This document shows, piece by piece, positions 15,727 through 24,329 of a stretch of 64,000 nt of DNA (positions are counted from its first letter, which is position 1; every line of letters begins with the position of its first letter). The translations under genes were made by a program, and so were the position numbers. Under the pieces are notes generated by a model. The model was not told the DNA's origin and did no database searches. It saw only the letters and a list, made by a program, of their open reading frames with translations. Source of the stretch: Bacillus massiliigorillae (lineage in GTDB: Bacteria; Bacillota; Bacilli; Bacillales; DSM-1321); the NCBI RefSeq assembly GCF_000380245.2, contig NZ_HG428741.1:1-64000 (forward strand). The letters run 5' to 3'.

Positions 15727-16519
15727 ACTTAATTAATTTTCTTTCTAATAGCTCAACTAATTGATACATGGCAGTTGCACAGATGGCGATGAGTAAGAGT
15801 GACATGAGCACGAGTGTGAAGTTAAATACTTGAAAGCCATATATAATCATGTATCCTAAGCCTTTTGCTGACACGAGAAACTCACCAACGATTACGCCAA
15901 CCCATGATAAACCAACATTTACTTTTAAGGTAGAGATGATTGTTGGCAATGAAGCGGGAAGGATGGCTTCCTGAAAGCATTGTATTCTAGATGCACCGAA
16001 TGTTTGGAGTACTTTAATATAATTGGGGTCCACTTCTCTAAAAGATGTATAGACGACTATCGTTGTAATTATGATGGAAATAATCGTTCCCATTGCGATA
16101 ATAGAGGTGAATCCTGGTCCTAAAGCGACGATTAATATAGGTCCTAAAGCAACTTTTGGCATTGCATTCAAGATGACTAAATAGGGATCTAAAACTTTAG
16201 AGAGAAACGGAGACCACCAAAGTATTGCCGCTAGCAAAGTACCTAGCAATGTACCGAGAATAAACCCAAGTACTGTTTCAAATAATGTTACACCTACGTT
16301 GCCTAACAAGGTTCCATCTTGGATTTTTTCAATAAATAATTTAACGATGTGTGAAGGTGCGCTAAAAATTAATTGATCAATCCAGCTAAGTCGACTAGCT
16401 ATTTCCCAAAGACCAAAAAAGCAGACAAAGATGAAAGCTTGATATAAGCGAACATATTTTTGCTCTTTACGCAATCCTAGTCGATATTGTTCATGTAAGG
16501 TTTTAATATTTGGTTGCAT
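15725..16519 (-). CDS. ytlD: ABC transporter permease (YtlD/SsuC type)
   Basis: Membrane component of a substrate importer of the nitrate/sulfonate/pyrimidine (NitT/TauT) type. About 264 residues with six hydrophobic helices and the cytoplasmic coupling loop (EAILPASLPTIISTLKVN, the EAA-type motif). The ATG at 16519 is chosen because the longer open frame would overlap most of the upstream gene's end; it overlaps ytlC by 17 nt, indicating coupling. Order ytlA-ytlC-ytlD as in B. subtilis. The substrate is unknown. Confidence 0.85.
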   Translation of the reverse strand: MQPNIKTLHEQYRLGLRKEQKYVRLYQAFIFVCFFGLWEIASRLSWIDQLIFSAPSHIVKLFIEKIQDGTLLGNVGVTLFETVLGFILGTLLGTLLAAILWWSPFLSKVLDPYLVILNAMPKVALGPILIVALGPGFTSIIAMGTIISIIITTIVVYTSFREVDPNYIKVLQTFGASRIQCFQEAILPASLPTIISTLKVNVGLSWVGVIVGEFLVSAKGLGYMIIYGFQVFNFTLVLMSLLLIAICATAMYQLVELLERKLIK

Positions 16520-17288
16520 GTTCTTCAATGCCCTCAAACTCCTTCCATATTGTCTGAAATAAGGAAGAATATAAGTGATGATTTCTAGCTTCAAACGGAG
16601 CTAAATTCTTCAATTCTTCAGGTACAGTATATGTTTGATATAGTCTCCCTGGCTTAGCTGCAAACATAAAAATACGGTCACTCATGGCAATTGCTTCTCC
16701 GATATCATGAGTTACAAGAACAGCGGTTTTATTAAAATTTTTTAAAGTTGTAAAAACAAGATTTTCTAATTTAAGCTTTGTTACGTAATCTAGCGCGGAG
16801 AAAGGTTCATCTAATAATAGTAGTTTTGGATTGGTTGCTAATGTTCGGACGAGTGCTACTCGTTGGCGCATACCTCCAGACAGTTGACTTGGATACAGAC
16901 TTTCGACATTGGTTAAGCCAATTTCGTTTAACAGTTTAAGTGCACGTAATTCGAGCTCTATTTGCTGTTTCTTTTGAAGCTTTAACCCTAATAAGATATT
17001 TTCGCGAATGGTTTTCCAAGGAAATAAATAATCTTGTTGTAGCATATAGCCGATATCTTGTTTTTTATCAGTATAGTCTGAATCACCATCTAATTTGGTT
17101 ACACCACTAGTAGGTTTCAATAAGCCAGCGATGATGGATAATAAGGTGGTTTTTCCGCAGCCACTTGGACCAAGGAAGGAAACAAATTCACCTTCCTCTA
17201 TAGACATTGACACATTTTCTAATGCTGTATTGGCATGTGCAGTTGAGAAATAGACATGGTGGATGTTTTCAATTGTAAGAAAGCTCAT
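16503..17288 (-). CDS. ytlC: ABC transporter ATP-binding protein (YtlC)
   Basis: ATPase energising the YtlACD importer. 261 residues: Walker A GPSGCGKTT (about residues 41-49), Q-loop MLQQDYLFPW, signature LSGGMRQRVALVR, Walker B LLLLDEPFSALD and the switch His in VTHDIGEAI. The ATG at 17288 follows AAGGA at 8 nt; a TTG two codons earlier is less likely. Lies 11 nt after ytlA's stop. Confidence 0.92.
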   Translation of the reverse strand: MSFLTIENIHHVYFSTAHANTALENVSMSIEEGEFVSFLGPSGCGKTTLLSIIAGLLKPTSGVTKLDGDSDYTDKKQDIGYMLQQDYLFPWKTIRENILLGLKLQKKQQIELELRALKLLNEIGLTNVESLYPSQLSGGMRQRVALVRTLATNPKLLLLDEPFSALDYVTKLKLENLVFTTLKNFNKTAVLVTHDIGEAIAMSDRIFMFAAKPGRLYQTYTVPEELKNLAPFEARNHHLYSSLFQTIWKEFEGIEEHATKY

Positions 17289-17299
17289 AGTCAAGTTCC

Positions 17300-18298
17300 T
17301 TACTCTTTCGCAGCTTTATTGGCAAAGTCAGTATTAACTAATGTGTCATAACCAATATCTTTCGGTAATTCTCCAGCTTCTTTCATAATGGCTTTTAGAT
17401 TATTCCACTCTTCTTTGTCGAGAATAGGGTCTGTCGCAAATGAGCCTTGATTTTTGTAGCGATCTACAACCATTTCAATTGTTTTTAAGTCTGTCTCTTT
17501 AAAGTATGGTTGAATGACTTTAGCGATATCACTTGCACTATTTTTTTCTACCCATGTTTGGGCTTTTTGAATAGCTTTCGTAAACTTCTCAACTGTTTCT
17601 TTATTATCTTTTAAGTAACTTGTTTTAGCCATGAATGATGTATATGGAACCTTTCCTGATTCTGTTCCAAATGAAGCAACAATATAGCCTTTTCCTTCTT
17701 GCTCAAAGATGCTAGCTTGTGGTTCAAATAGTTGAACGAAGTCGCCAGTTCCTGAAAGAAAAGCATTTGGAATGTTTGCGAAATCAATATTTTGAATAAG
17801 CTTCAAATCTTTTTGTGGGTCAATATTATGTTTCTTCAATGCGAATTCTCCAGCCATTTGAGGCATGCCACCTTTACGCTGACCAAGGAACTCCTTGCCT
17901 TTTAGCATATCCCATGTAAAGGTATCGATTTTGTTCCGAGAGATTAGGAATGTTCCATCTGTTTGTGTGAGCTGAGCGAAGTTAATGACTGGATCTTTTG
18001 ATCCTTGTGCGTGAACATATATGGATGTTTCGGAACCGACTAATGCAATGTCAGCTCCATTTGATAAGAGGGTAGTCATTGTTTTGTCACCACCCCAAGT
18101 AGTTGTTAATTCTACCTTTAATCCTTCATCCTTAAAGAAGCCTTTTTCTAATGCAACATATTGAGGAGCGTAAAAGATTGAGCGTGTTACTTCAGCTACT
18201 CGCACGGTTTTGGCTTCTTCTTTGCCACATGCAACTATGAATGTTAGCATGGACAAGATAAGTAAAGAACTGATACATACTTTAACCCATTTTTTCAT
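17300..18298 (-). CDS. ytlA: ABC transporter substrate-binding lipoprotein (YtlA)
   Basis: Extracellular solute receptor of the NMT1/THI5-like group. 332 residues with a lipoprotein signal ending in IVAC (Cys23 region of MKKWVKVCISSLLILSML), followed by VTRSIFYAPQYVALEKGFF and the typical GADIALVGSE segment. These families bind small aromatic or sulfonated molecules (thiamin pyrimidine, taurine, alkanesulfonates), but the ligand cannot be read from sequence. The ATG at 18298 follows GGAGGATCG; upstream in-frame codons do not encode a signal peptide. Confidence 0.88.
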   Translation of the reverse strand: MKKWVKVCISSLLILSMLTFIVACGKEEAKTVRVAEVTRSIFYAPQYVALEKGFFKDEGLKVELTTTWGGDKTMTTLLSNGADIALVGSETSIYVHAQGSKDPVINFAQLTQTDGTFLISRNKIDTFTWDMLKGKEFLGQRKGGMPQMAGEFALKKHNIDPQKDLKLIQNIDFANIPNAFLSGTGDFVQLFEPQASIFEQEGKGYIVASFGTESGKVPYTSFMAKTSYLKDNKETVEKFTKAIQKAQTWVEKNSASDIAKVIQPYFKETDLKTIEMVVDRYKNQGSFATDPILDKEEWNNLKAIMKEAGELPKDIGYDTLVNTDFANKAAKE

Positions 18299-18398
18299 AA
18301 TCGATCCTCCTATAGTGGTTTCAACATATCGTATGTAGGAGTGAAAAATGTGTGAATGCCTATTGTGTGAAAAAAGCAAAGGATAAAGGAGTAATAAA

Positions 18399-19184
18399 AT
18401 GAATGTAATAGATGATGTAATAATTGAACGGAGTCTTTTTCCTTCTCCGCATCCTGAAATTAAACTGTCGATAGTAACATATCTATCTCAAGGACTAAAG
18501 GTAAAAGGATTGTTAGCTGAACCACAGGGAGAGGATAAACTAGATGGCTTTCTCTATTTACGTGGTGGACAAAACAATGTTGGACAAGTTCGTCCAGGAA
18601 GGATTATTCAGTTTGCTTCTCAAGGATTTATTGTTTTTGCTCCCTTTTATCGAGGGAATCGAGGAGGTGAAGGAGTAGAAGACTTCGCTGGTGATGATCG
18701 TCACGATGCTTTTGCGGCTTTTCAATTATTAGAGCAGCATCAACGAGTGAGTCGAATACATGTGTTTGGTTTTTCGCGTGGAGGGGTAATGGCATTGTGG
18801 ACAGCAATTGAATGCCAGAAGATAGCCTCACTTGTTACTTGGGGCGGAGTTTCTGATATGTTCTTAACATATGAAGAGCGGGTGGACTTACGCCGAATGA
18901 TGAAGCGTGTCATCGGAGGAACTCCTTCGAAATATCCTGAGCGATATAAATGGCGTACACCGTTAAATCAATTAGAAAGAATGAATTGTCCAGTACTCAT
19001 TATTCATGGTGTCCAAGATTATAATGTTTCTGTCGTACATGCTGAAATTCTAGAAGAAAAATTAAAAGCATTAAACAAGACCGTAGAAACTTGGTACTTC
19101 AAGGAATACACGCACTATTTTCCACCGAGAGTGAATCGACAAACGGTTGAAAAGTTAACGAATTGGATGAAAAATCAAAAGTGA
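18399..19184 (+). CDS. ytmA: Alpha/beta hydrolase, prolyl-oligopeptidase-like (YtmA)
   Basis: 261 residues with nucleophile elbow GFSRGG (about residue 127), acid-loop region CPVLIIHGVQDYNVSVVHA and catalytic His in EYTHYFPP. It belongs to the dipeptidyl-peptidase/dienelactone-hydrolase-like group; the physiological substrate is unknown. ATG follows AAAGGAG. Divergent from ytlA and 40 nt before ytmB, as in B. subtilis. Confidence 0.86.
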   Translation: MNVIDDVIIERSLFPSPHPEIKLSIVTYLSQGLKVKGLLAEPQGEDKLDGFLYLRGGQNNVGQVRPGRIIQFASQGFIVFAPFYRGNRGGEGVEDFAGDDRHDAFAAFQLLEQHQRVSRIHVFGFSRGGVMALWTAIECQKIASLVTWGGVSDMFLTYEERVDLRRMMKRVIGGTPSKYPERYKWRTPLNQLERMNCPVLIIHGVQDYNVSVVHAEILEEKLKALNKTVETWYFKEYTHYFPPRVNRQTVEKLTNWMKNQK

Positions 19185-19224
19185 AAAATGATAAAATATA
19201 AATAGTAGAAAGGAGGAGATTAAT

Positions 19225-19467
19225 GTGGGAATGCCTCTAGAGCTAAATACAATGATTGTAACAAAAGGGAATGAACAGCGAATTAATAGCAACGATTTTT
19301 CTTTAATTAAAAGTGGGTATCGCTTATATCCGATGGAAATTCCGATTGATATTAGAAAGACAATGCATGGTGAATCCATTGGAACAGCGGTAATCAAGAA
19401 AGTCGTGTGGGAAAATGATTCGACGCACATTACATATGAATTAACTTCATTACATTCGGTTAATTAA
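19225..19467 (+). CDS. ytmB: DUF2584 protein YtmB
   Basis: 80-residue protein that lines up end to end with B. subtilis YtmB (starts MGMPLELNT, contains GYRLYPMEIPIDIRKT, ends TSLHSVN). Function unknown; no membrane segment or catalytic motif. The GTG at 19225 is preferred because AAGGAGG is 8 nt upstream, while the ATG two codons later is 14 nt away. Followed by a strong terminator. Confidence 0.88.
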   Translation: MGMPLELNTMIVTKGNEQRINSNDFSLIKSGYRLYPMEIPIDIRKTMHGESIGTAVIKKVVWENDSTHITYELTSLHSVN

Positions 19468-19494
19468 CAGACCCGTTTTAGGGTCTGTTTTTTC
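19466..19494 (+). terminator. Terminator of ytmAB
   Basis: AACAGACCC / GGGTCTGTT stem, 6-nt loop, T6. Confidence 0.9.
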
Positions 19495-19543
19495 TGATAA
19501 AATATAAGTATTACATAAGACTAATAAGAAAAGGGGTAAATCC

Positions 19544-21043
19544 ATGATAGCCGTTGCATCAATACTTTTTTTATTATCTTTACTAGGTATTTTGTTTGGT
19601 ATTGTAGGGGTAATTAAAGGAAGTCTAAAATTTTTAAAACTGAAATCGACGAAAGCGAGTGCGCTGTTTTTAACGTGTTCTTTAGCTGTCTTTGTTTTTT
19701 CTATTATTATAGTTCCAGTTGATTCGCCTGCTGAAGATCAAAAGAAATCTTCAGTCGAAGAAAAAACAAAAAATGAAACAGAAAAACAAAAAGAAGAAGT
19801 GAAAAAAGAAGAGAAACCCGATGAGAGTAAACAAACAACTGAGCAAGAAACTCCAAAAGCTACAGAAGTAACGAAGGTTGAAACACCTAAAGGAACATTA
19901 GAAGTTCACTTTGTAGACGTTGGTCAAGGCGCAGCTCAGGTTATTGTTACACCGAATAAGAAGGTAATGGTTATTGACGGTGGAAATAATGATGATGAAG
20001 ATGATATGGTCGCTTATTTAAATCAATTAGGTGTGAAGAAAGTAGATATTTTAGTTGGCACACATCCTGATGCTGACCATATTGGTGGCATAGATGCCGT
20101 TATAGATGCATTCGATATCGGAAAAATCTATATGCCTAAAATACAAAGTAATACACAAACTTTTCAATCGGTACTTCAATCGGTACAAAATAAAGGTTTG
20201 AAAGTTACAACTGCTCAAGCGGGAGTTACTCTTGAGCTAGACTCTGCTGTACAAGCGAAAATGATCGCACCAATTGGAGTGTCAAATGAGACAAATGAAA
20301 TGAGCGCTGTAGTTCGTTTAGTATATGGTGAGCGTTCATTTTTATTTACAGGAGATGCTGGATTACCGTCCGAAGAAGCTATGATTGCATCAGGTGAAAC
20401 ATTGAAATCAGATGTTCTGCTAGTCGGTCACCATGGCAGTAGACATTCAACAGGTCAGGCGTTTATTGACGTTGTCCAACCGAAATATGCAGTAATTCAA
20501 GTAGGAAAGAATAATTATGGACATCCAGAGCAAGAAATTCTTGCGAGACTTACAAATGCCAGTGCGAAAATATATCGTACAGATACAGATGGTACGATTA
20601 TATTCAAAAGCAATGGTAATAATTTAGAAGTAAATAAGAGTGATTGGAAATATACGGGATCTAGCCAATCACCTAATACTAGTAAACAGCCTAGTGCTAG
20701 TAATCAGGTGAATAATGCTCCAGCGGGTAATGCAACAGTGACTACACCCATTACAGTAAATGCAACAATTGATGATTCTAATCCAGGTCAAAATGCTTCT
20801 GTAACGGTGACAGTAAATGTGAAAGATCAAAACGGAAAGCCGGTTCAAGGAGCAAATGTTCAATTGAACTTACATTATAAATCAACAGATACACAATATT
20901 CTGGTGTGACGGCTGCAAATGGTGTTGCTACTATTACATTTAGAACAGGGCGTGCAGCTAAAGGCTTTACGGTTAATGGAGATATAACTGTTACAGCTAA
21001 TGGTCAAACAACTAGTACTCAAACTGCTTTTACTCCACAATAA
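19544..21043 (+). CDS. ComEC/Rec2-like metallo-beta-lactamase protein with C-terminal Ig-like domain
   Basis: 499 residues in four parts: two hydrophobic helices (about 5-27 and 43-61), a Lys/Glu-rich spacer (65-118), a metallo-beta-lactamase domain (about 120-350) and a Ser/Asn linker leading to an Ig-like domain (about 400-499, GQNASVTVTVNVKDQNGKPVQGA). The catalytic metal motif is THPDADHIGG with later VGHHGSRHS, as in the nuclease-like domain of ComEC. The two helices anchor it with the enzyme outside. Likely an extracellular phosphodiesterase/nuclease attached to the membrane; the Ig-like domain may bind the wall. Followed after 12 nt by a DUF3006 gene. Confidence 0.82.
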   Translation: MIAVASILFLLSLLGILFGIVGVIKGSLKFLKLKSTKASALFLTCSLAVFVFSIIIVPVDSPAEDQKKSSVEEKTKNETEKQKEEVKKEEKPDESKQTTEQETPKATEVTKVETPKGTLEVHFVDVGQGAAQVIVTPNKKVMVIDGGNNDDEDDMVAYLNQLGVKKVDILVGTHPDADHIGGIDAVIDAFDIGKIYMPKIQSNTQTFQSVLQSVQNKGLKVTTAQAGVTLELDSAVQAKMIAPIGVSNETNEMSAVVRLVYGERSFLFTGDAGLPSEEAMIASGETLKSDVLLVGHHGSRHSTGQAFIDVVQPKYAVIQVGKNNYGHPEQEILARLTNASAKIYRTDTDGTIIFKSNGNNLEVNKSDWKYTGSSQSPNTSKQPSASNQVNNAPAGNATVTTPITVNATIDDSNPGQNASVTVTVNVKDQNGKPVQGANVQLNLHYKSTDTQYSGVTAANGVATITFRTGRAAKGFTVNGDITVTANGQTTSTQTAFTPQ

Positions 21044-21055
21044 GGATGTGTTTAG

Positions 21056-21268
21056 ATGAGAGGGATAGTTGATCGCTTTGAAGATGAGTTTGTTATTATT
21101 GAGATAGATGGAAAAACAAAAGATTTTCCACGTGCAAGTGTAGGAGAAGATGTGGCTGTTGGAGATGTTGTTGAGCTAAAGGAAGCCAAATGGTTTACGG
21201 ATAAAGTTGCAACTGAAAAAAGAAGCCATGAAATAAAATCTCTATTAGATTCAATTTGGGAAGATTAA
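21056..21268 (+). CDS. DUF3006 small protein
   Basis: 70 residues: GIVDRFEDEFVIIEIDGKT ... FPRASVGEDVAVGDVVEL, a compact beta-rich DUF3006 domain. These proteins are often encoded directly next to ComEC-like MBL proteins, as here (12 nt). Role unknown, possibly an accessory of the MBL enzyme. A strong terminator follows. Confidence 0.82.
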   Translation: MRGIVDRFEDEFVIIEIDGKTKDFPRASVGEDVAVGDVVELKEAKWFTDKVATEKRSHEIKSLLDSIWED

Positions 21269-21283
21269 CGAAATAGGAAGTTA

Positions 21284-21332
21284 GGAGTTGTCCATGCGTT
21301 GATATAGTAGACGATGGACAGCTCCTTTTTTA
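21284..21332 (+). terminator. Terminator of the MBL/DUF3006 pair
   Basis: GGAGTTGTCCAT / ATGGACAGCTCC stem followed by T7; 24 bp from the converging regulator's stop. Confidence 0.85.
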
Positions 21333-21355
21333 CGTTTAATTGTGTAAGACAATTA

Positions 21356-22738
21356 TTAATCAATCGTAAAATCTATGTCTTTACAATATTTCCGAATTAA
21401 TCTTGATGCTTTAGATTGACTAATCGATAGATCTGCTGCAACACTTCTTGTATTTCGGTATTTTCTATAGGAGTTGACAATTATGCTTTTTTCACAGTCA
21501 TCTAGGGCATCTTGTAAAGTAACGTCTGAGGTGTTTAATAGGGTAGAAGATGAGTTGTTTTTTTGAAAAAGTATATCAGGTAAGTTGCGTAATTCAATAA
21601 TTGAATCACTTGTTACGACAAGACTCTCAATCATGTTTTCTAATTGACGAATATTTCCTGGCCAAGAGTAACGGTAAAAGACATCTAAAACTTCCTTACT
21701 AATTAGTCGTTTAACACGATATTTTTTATTAAAAAGCGTGTTGAAATAATTAGTTAGTGGAATGATGTCTTCTTTTCGTTTTCGTAAAGGAGGAATATGT
21801 ATATTAATAACATGTAGTCGGTAATATAGGTCCTCTCTAAATTGTTTGTTTTGTACCATCTCATGTAAATTTCGATTGGTTGCTGAAATAATTCGTACAT
21901 CAATTTTTTTAACTTTTCTTCCTCCGACTGGAATGAATTCTAAATCCTGAATAACTTTTAGTAGTTTTACTTGGGTACTAGGTGAAATTTCGCCGATTTC
22001 GTCTAGAAAAATCGTTCCTCCATTAGCCATTTCTAGAAGCCCTTCTTTACCGTGCTTTGTAGCTCCTGTAAATGCCCCTTCCACATAACCAAATAATTCA
22101 GATTCAAGGAGATGTTCGGGAATTGTAGCACAATTTAATGAGAGAAAAGGTCCATTTCTACGAGCGCTTTTTTCATGGATATACTTTGCTAAAACGCCTT
22201 TACCAGTTCCTGATTCACCTTGGATTAAGATCGTTGTATCCACTTTAGCCACCCTTTGAGCTAAGCTTACTACATTTTTCATTTCCTTATTGTTTGTCGT
22301 CATTGGATTAATAATAGGTTCCACTTTTGTAGGCTCAGCCTTTGATTCTTTTGAAAGTAATAATTCCTTATAGTTTGGATCTTGCCCGGTCGTAATAATA
22401 AGTTCTATTTCCTCATTTTCGTTTAGTAGTGGTATGGCAGTAGTTATGATTTCTTTGCCAATATAAGAGACTTGTGTAATTGTAGTCTCCTGTTTACTGC
22501 TCATTACAAGGGGCAGAATACTAGGTTTCCAATAGCCTTTAGAAAAAAATTCGTCGTTTGATTTTCCAATAATGTCACTTTCTTTGAGTCCATAATGATT
22601 CTCATAAGCTTTATTTGCATAAAGAACTTGTCCATTTTTGTTTAATACGTAAATTTCATTGGGAGAATAGTCTAGAATTTTTTTCATTGTTTCCATACTG
22701 ATTTCAATTTTTTCTTTATGAGCGATAGATTTTTGCAT
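21356..22738 (-). CDS. Sigma-54-dependent transcriptional activator, PAS-AAA-HTH
   Basis: 460 residues: an N-terminal PAS domain (about 15-125, starting LDYSPNEIYVLNKNG), a sigma-54-contacting AAA+ ATPase (about 150-380) with Walker A GESGTGKG, the sigma-54 loop GAFTGA, and Walker B GGTIFLDEIGE, then a Fis-like helix-turn-helix at the C-terminus (TRSVAADLSISQSKASRLIR). No receiver domain, so activity is probably controlled by ligand binding to PAS. ATG follows AAAGGAG. Divergent from the Rieske oxygenase gene, which has a consensus sigma-54 promoter, so it is the likely local activator. Confidence 0.93.
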   Translation of the reverse strand: MQKSIAHKEKIEISMETMKKILDYSPNEIYVLNKNGQVLYANKAYENHYGLKESDIIGKSNDEFFSKGYWKPSILPLVMSSKQETTITQVSYIGKEIITTAIPLLNENEEIELIITTGQDPNYKELLLSKESKAEPTKVEPIINPMTTNNKEMKNVVSLAQRVAKVDTTILIQGESGTGKGVLAKYIHEKSARRNGPFLSLNCATIPEHLLESELFGYVEGAFTGATKHGKEGLLEMANGGTIFLDEIGEISPSTQVKLLKVIQDLEFIPVGGRKVKKIDVRIISATNRNLHEMVQNKQFREDLYYRLHVINIHIPPLRKRKEDIIPLTNYFNTLFNKKYRVKRLISKEVLDVFYRYSWPGNIRQLENMIESLVVTSDSIIELRNLPDILFQKNNSSSTLLNTSDVTLQDALDDCEKSIIVNSYRKYRNTRSVAADLSISQSKASRLIRKYCKDIDFTID

Positions 22739-22905
22739 TGACTGACTCCTTTCAAACGATGAGATTTTCTTTAAGTAAATTTTGTACTATCTTATAAAAG
22801 TTAAATTGAGTCAAAATTGAAATAATTCAGTTAATTATAACATTTTATCTCCTTTTGAGGGTGATAAAAAAGATATAAACCCTATGGCAATAGGTTTTTC
22901 GTAAA

Positions 22906-22921
22906 TGGCACAATACTTGCA
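22906..22921 (+). promoter_or_regulatory. Sigma-54 (-24/-12) promoter of the Rieske oxygenase gene
   Basis: TGGCAC-AATAC-TTGCA is a full match to the -24/-12 consensus, 53 bp before the ATG. The 150 bp upstream is AT-rich, with repeats of TTGA and TTCA type that could serve as activator sites, but no clear enhancer repeat was identified. Confidence 0.93.
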
Positions 22922-22974
22922 TTACTAATATTTAGAAAGAAAAAAATTCATTACTAAAAGGGAGGATTTGAAGA

Positions 22975-24009
22975 ATGACTTCAACAAACAATGTACAATC
23001 ATTAGAAACGACATTGCCTTATGACAATTATGTTAGTAAAGAAATTTATAATAAAGAAATGAAAGCGATTTTTTCGAAGAATTGGATTCTAGTAGGACAT
23101 ACAAGTCAGTTAGCGAATATAGGAGATTTTTTCACTCTTGAACTAGCAGGAGAACCAATTATTATTACGCATGCTAAAGATGGTAATATTCATGCTTTAT
23201 ATAATATTTGTCCTCACCGTGGAACAAGGATTGAAACGAGTGAAAAAGGCAAAAAGAAAATATTACAGTGCTCTTATCATGGCTGGACGTTTCATTTAGA
23301 TGGTAAAGTTCATAGAACACCTAATTTCGATACGAAGGATTTAGGTGAATTTAGTTGTATGCGCAGTATTCAATTAGCGATACGTAACTCAATGATTTTT
23401 GTGAATTTAGATCCAGATGCTAAAGCGTTTGATGAAGAATATGCAACATTTTTACAAGATATAGGTCAATATGATTTTCTAGATTCTTTAATTTTATGTC
23501 GTGAAAATCAACGAGTAGTTGAAGCAAACTGGAAGGCTGTAGTTGATAATTACTTAGAATGTGATCATTGTCCAATTGCTCATCCTGGCTTCTCAAGAAC
23601 TTTTGACTTATCCAATTATAGTATTGTTCCAAGTGATAATTACTCTTATCAATGTTCAACGGTTCGAAATAAAGAGGAAAGTGATGGGGCACGTTTCTAT
23701 TGGGTTTGGCCAAATATGATGGTTAGTATTTATCCGGGTAATGGAAATATGACTACAACACAACTATATCCACTGGATGAAGAACGCACATTAGCTGTAT
23801 ATCGCTATTATTTTGCAAACACAGAGTTAACGGAAGAACAAGAAGAACTAATTAAATTTGTGGATCAAGTACGAGAAGAAGATTTTGGTCTTGTGGAACT
23901 TCTACAAAAAGGATTTCATTCAAAGGCATTTGGAAGAGGAATATATTCACCAACTGAGCAAGGCCTACAATACTTTCATCAATTAATTGGAAAAGCAATG
24001 AATGAATAA
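22975..24009 (+). CDS. Rieske non-heme iron oxygenase, large subunit
   Basis: 344 residues. Rieske [2Fe-2S] ligands C79-P-H81 and C99-x2-H102 (NICPHRGT and QCSYHGWTF). The catalytic domain has the mononuclear-iron motif DNYLECDHCPIAH (His198 and His203), with the third carboxylate ligand expected near residue 300. Length and motifs match ring-hydroxylating oxygenase alpha subunits, including those that oxidise quaternary amines such as carnitine, glycine betaine and stachydrine. No reductase gene is adjacent. Strong GGGAGG site. Driven by the sigma-54 promoter; downstream genes encode a symporter, suggesting uptake and oxidation of one substrate. Confidence 0.93.
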   Translation: MTSTNNVQSLETTLPYDNYVSKEIYNKEMKAIFSKNWILVGHTSQLANIGDFFTLELAGEPIIITHAKDGNIHALYNICPHRGTRIETSEKGKKKILQCSYHGWTFHLDGKVHRTPNFDTKDLGEFSCMRSIQLAIRNSMIFVNLDPDAKAFDEEYATFLQDIGQYDFLDSLILCRENQRVVEANWKAVVDNYLECDHCPIAHPGFSRTFDLSNYSIVPSDNYSYQCSTVRNKEESDGARFYWVWPNMMVSIYPGNGNMTTTQLYPLDEERTLAVYRYYFANTELTEEQEELIKFVDQVREEDFGLVELLQKGFHSKAFGRGIYSPTEQGLQYFHQLIGKAMNE

Positions 24010-24134
24010 TAGATTGAGAATATATGTATGGTCATTTGGCTAATGTTTGTTTGTAAGCGTTTCAATTCATGTAACATACCTACAAATGAATGTATCACAT
24101 CATATACTCATTTGATGAGAGAGGAGCAAACCTG

Positions 24135-24329
24135 ATGAAGAAGCTATCTGTCATATTAAGTTTAATCCCTGCTATAGGGTGTTTAATGGTAATTAATCGA
24201 GTTGAGCCGTATGTATTAGGACTTCCTTTTGTTCTTTTTTGGCAGGTATCTTGGGTAATACTCACTTCAGTCTTTTTACTTTTAGCGTATAAAGTTGATC
24301 CTGATAATAAAGAGGAGAGTGAGTCATGA
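24135..24329 (+). CDS. DUF3311 small membrane protein
   Basis: 64 residues with two hydrophobic helices (about 4-19 and 28-52) including the DUF3311 signature LPFVLFWQVSWV. Such proteins are commonly encoded just before sodium:solute symporters and probably act as a small subunit. GAGGAG lies 8-10 nt upstream of the ATG. The stop overlaps the symporter start (ATGA). Confidence 0.85.
   Translation: MKKLSVILSLIPAIGCLMVINRVEPYVLGLPFVLFWQVSWVILTSVFLLLAYKVDPDNKEESES

Noticed and set aside
24049..24063. cre-like sequence TTGTAAGCGTTTCAA upstream of the DUF3311 gene
   Set aside because: It is one base short of the symmetrical catabolite-responsive element and fails the conserved CA at its 3' end.
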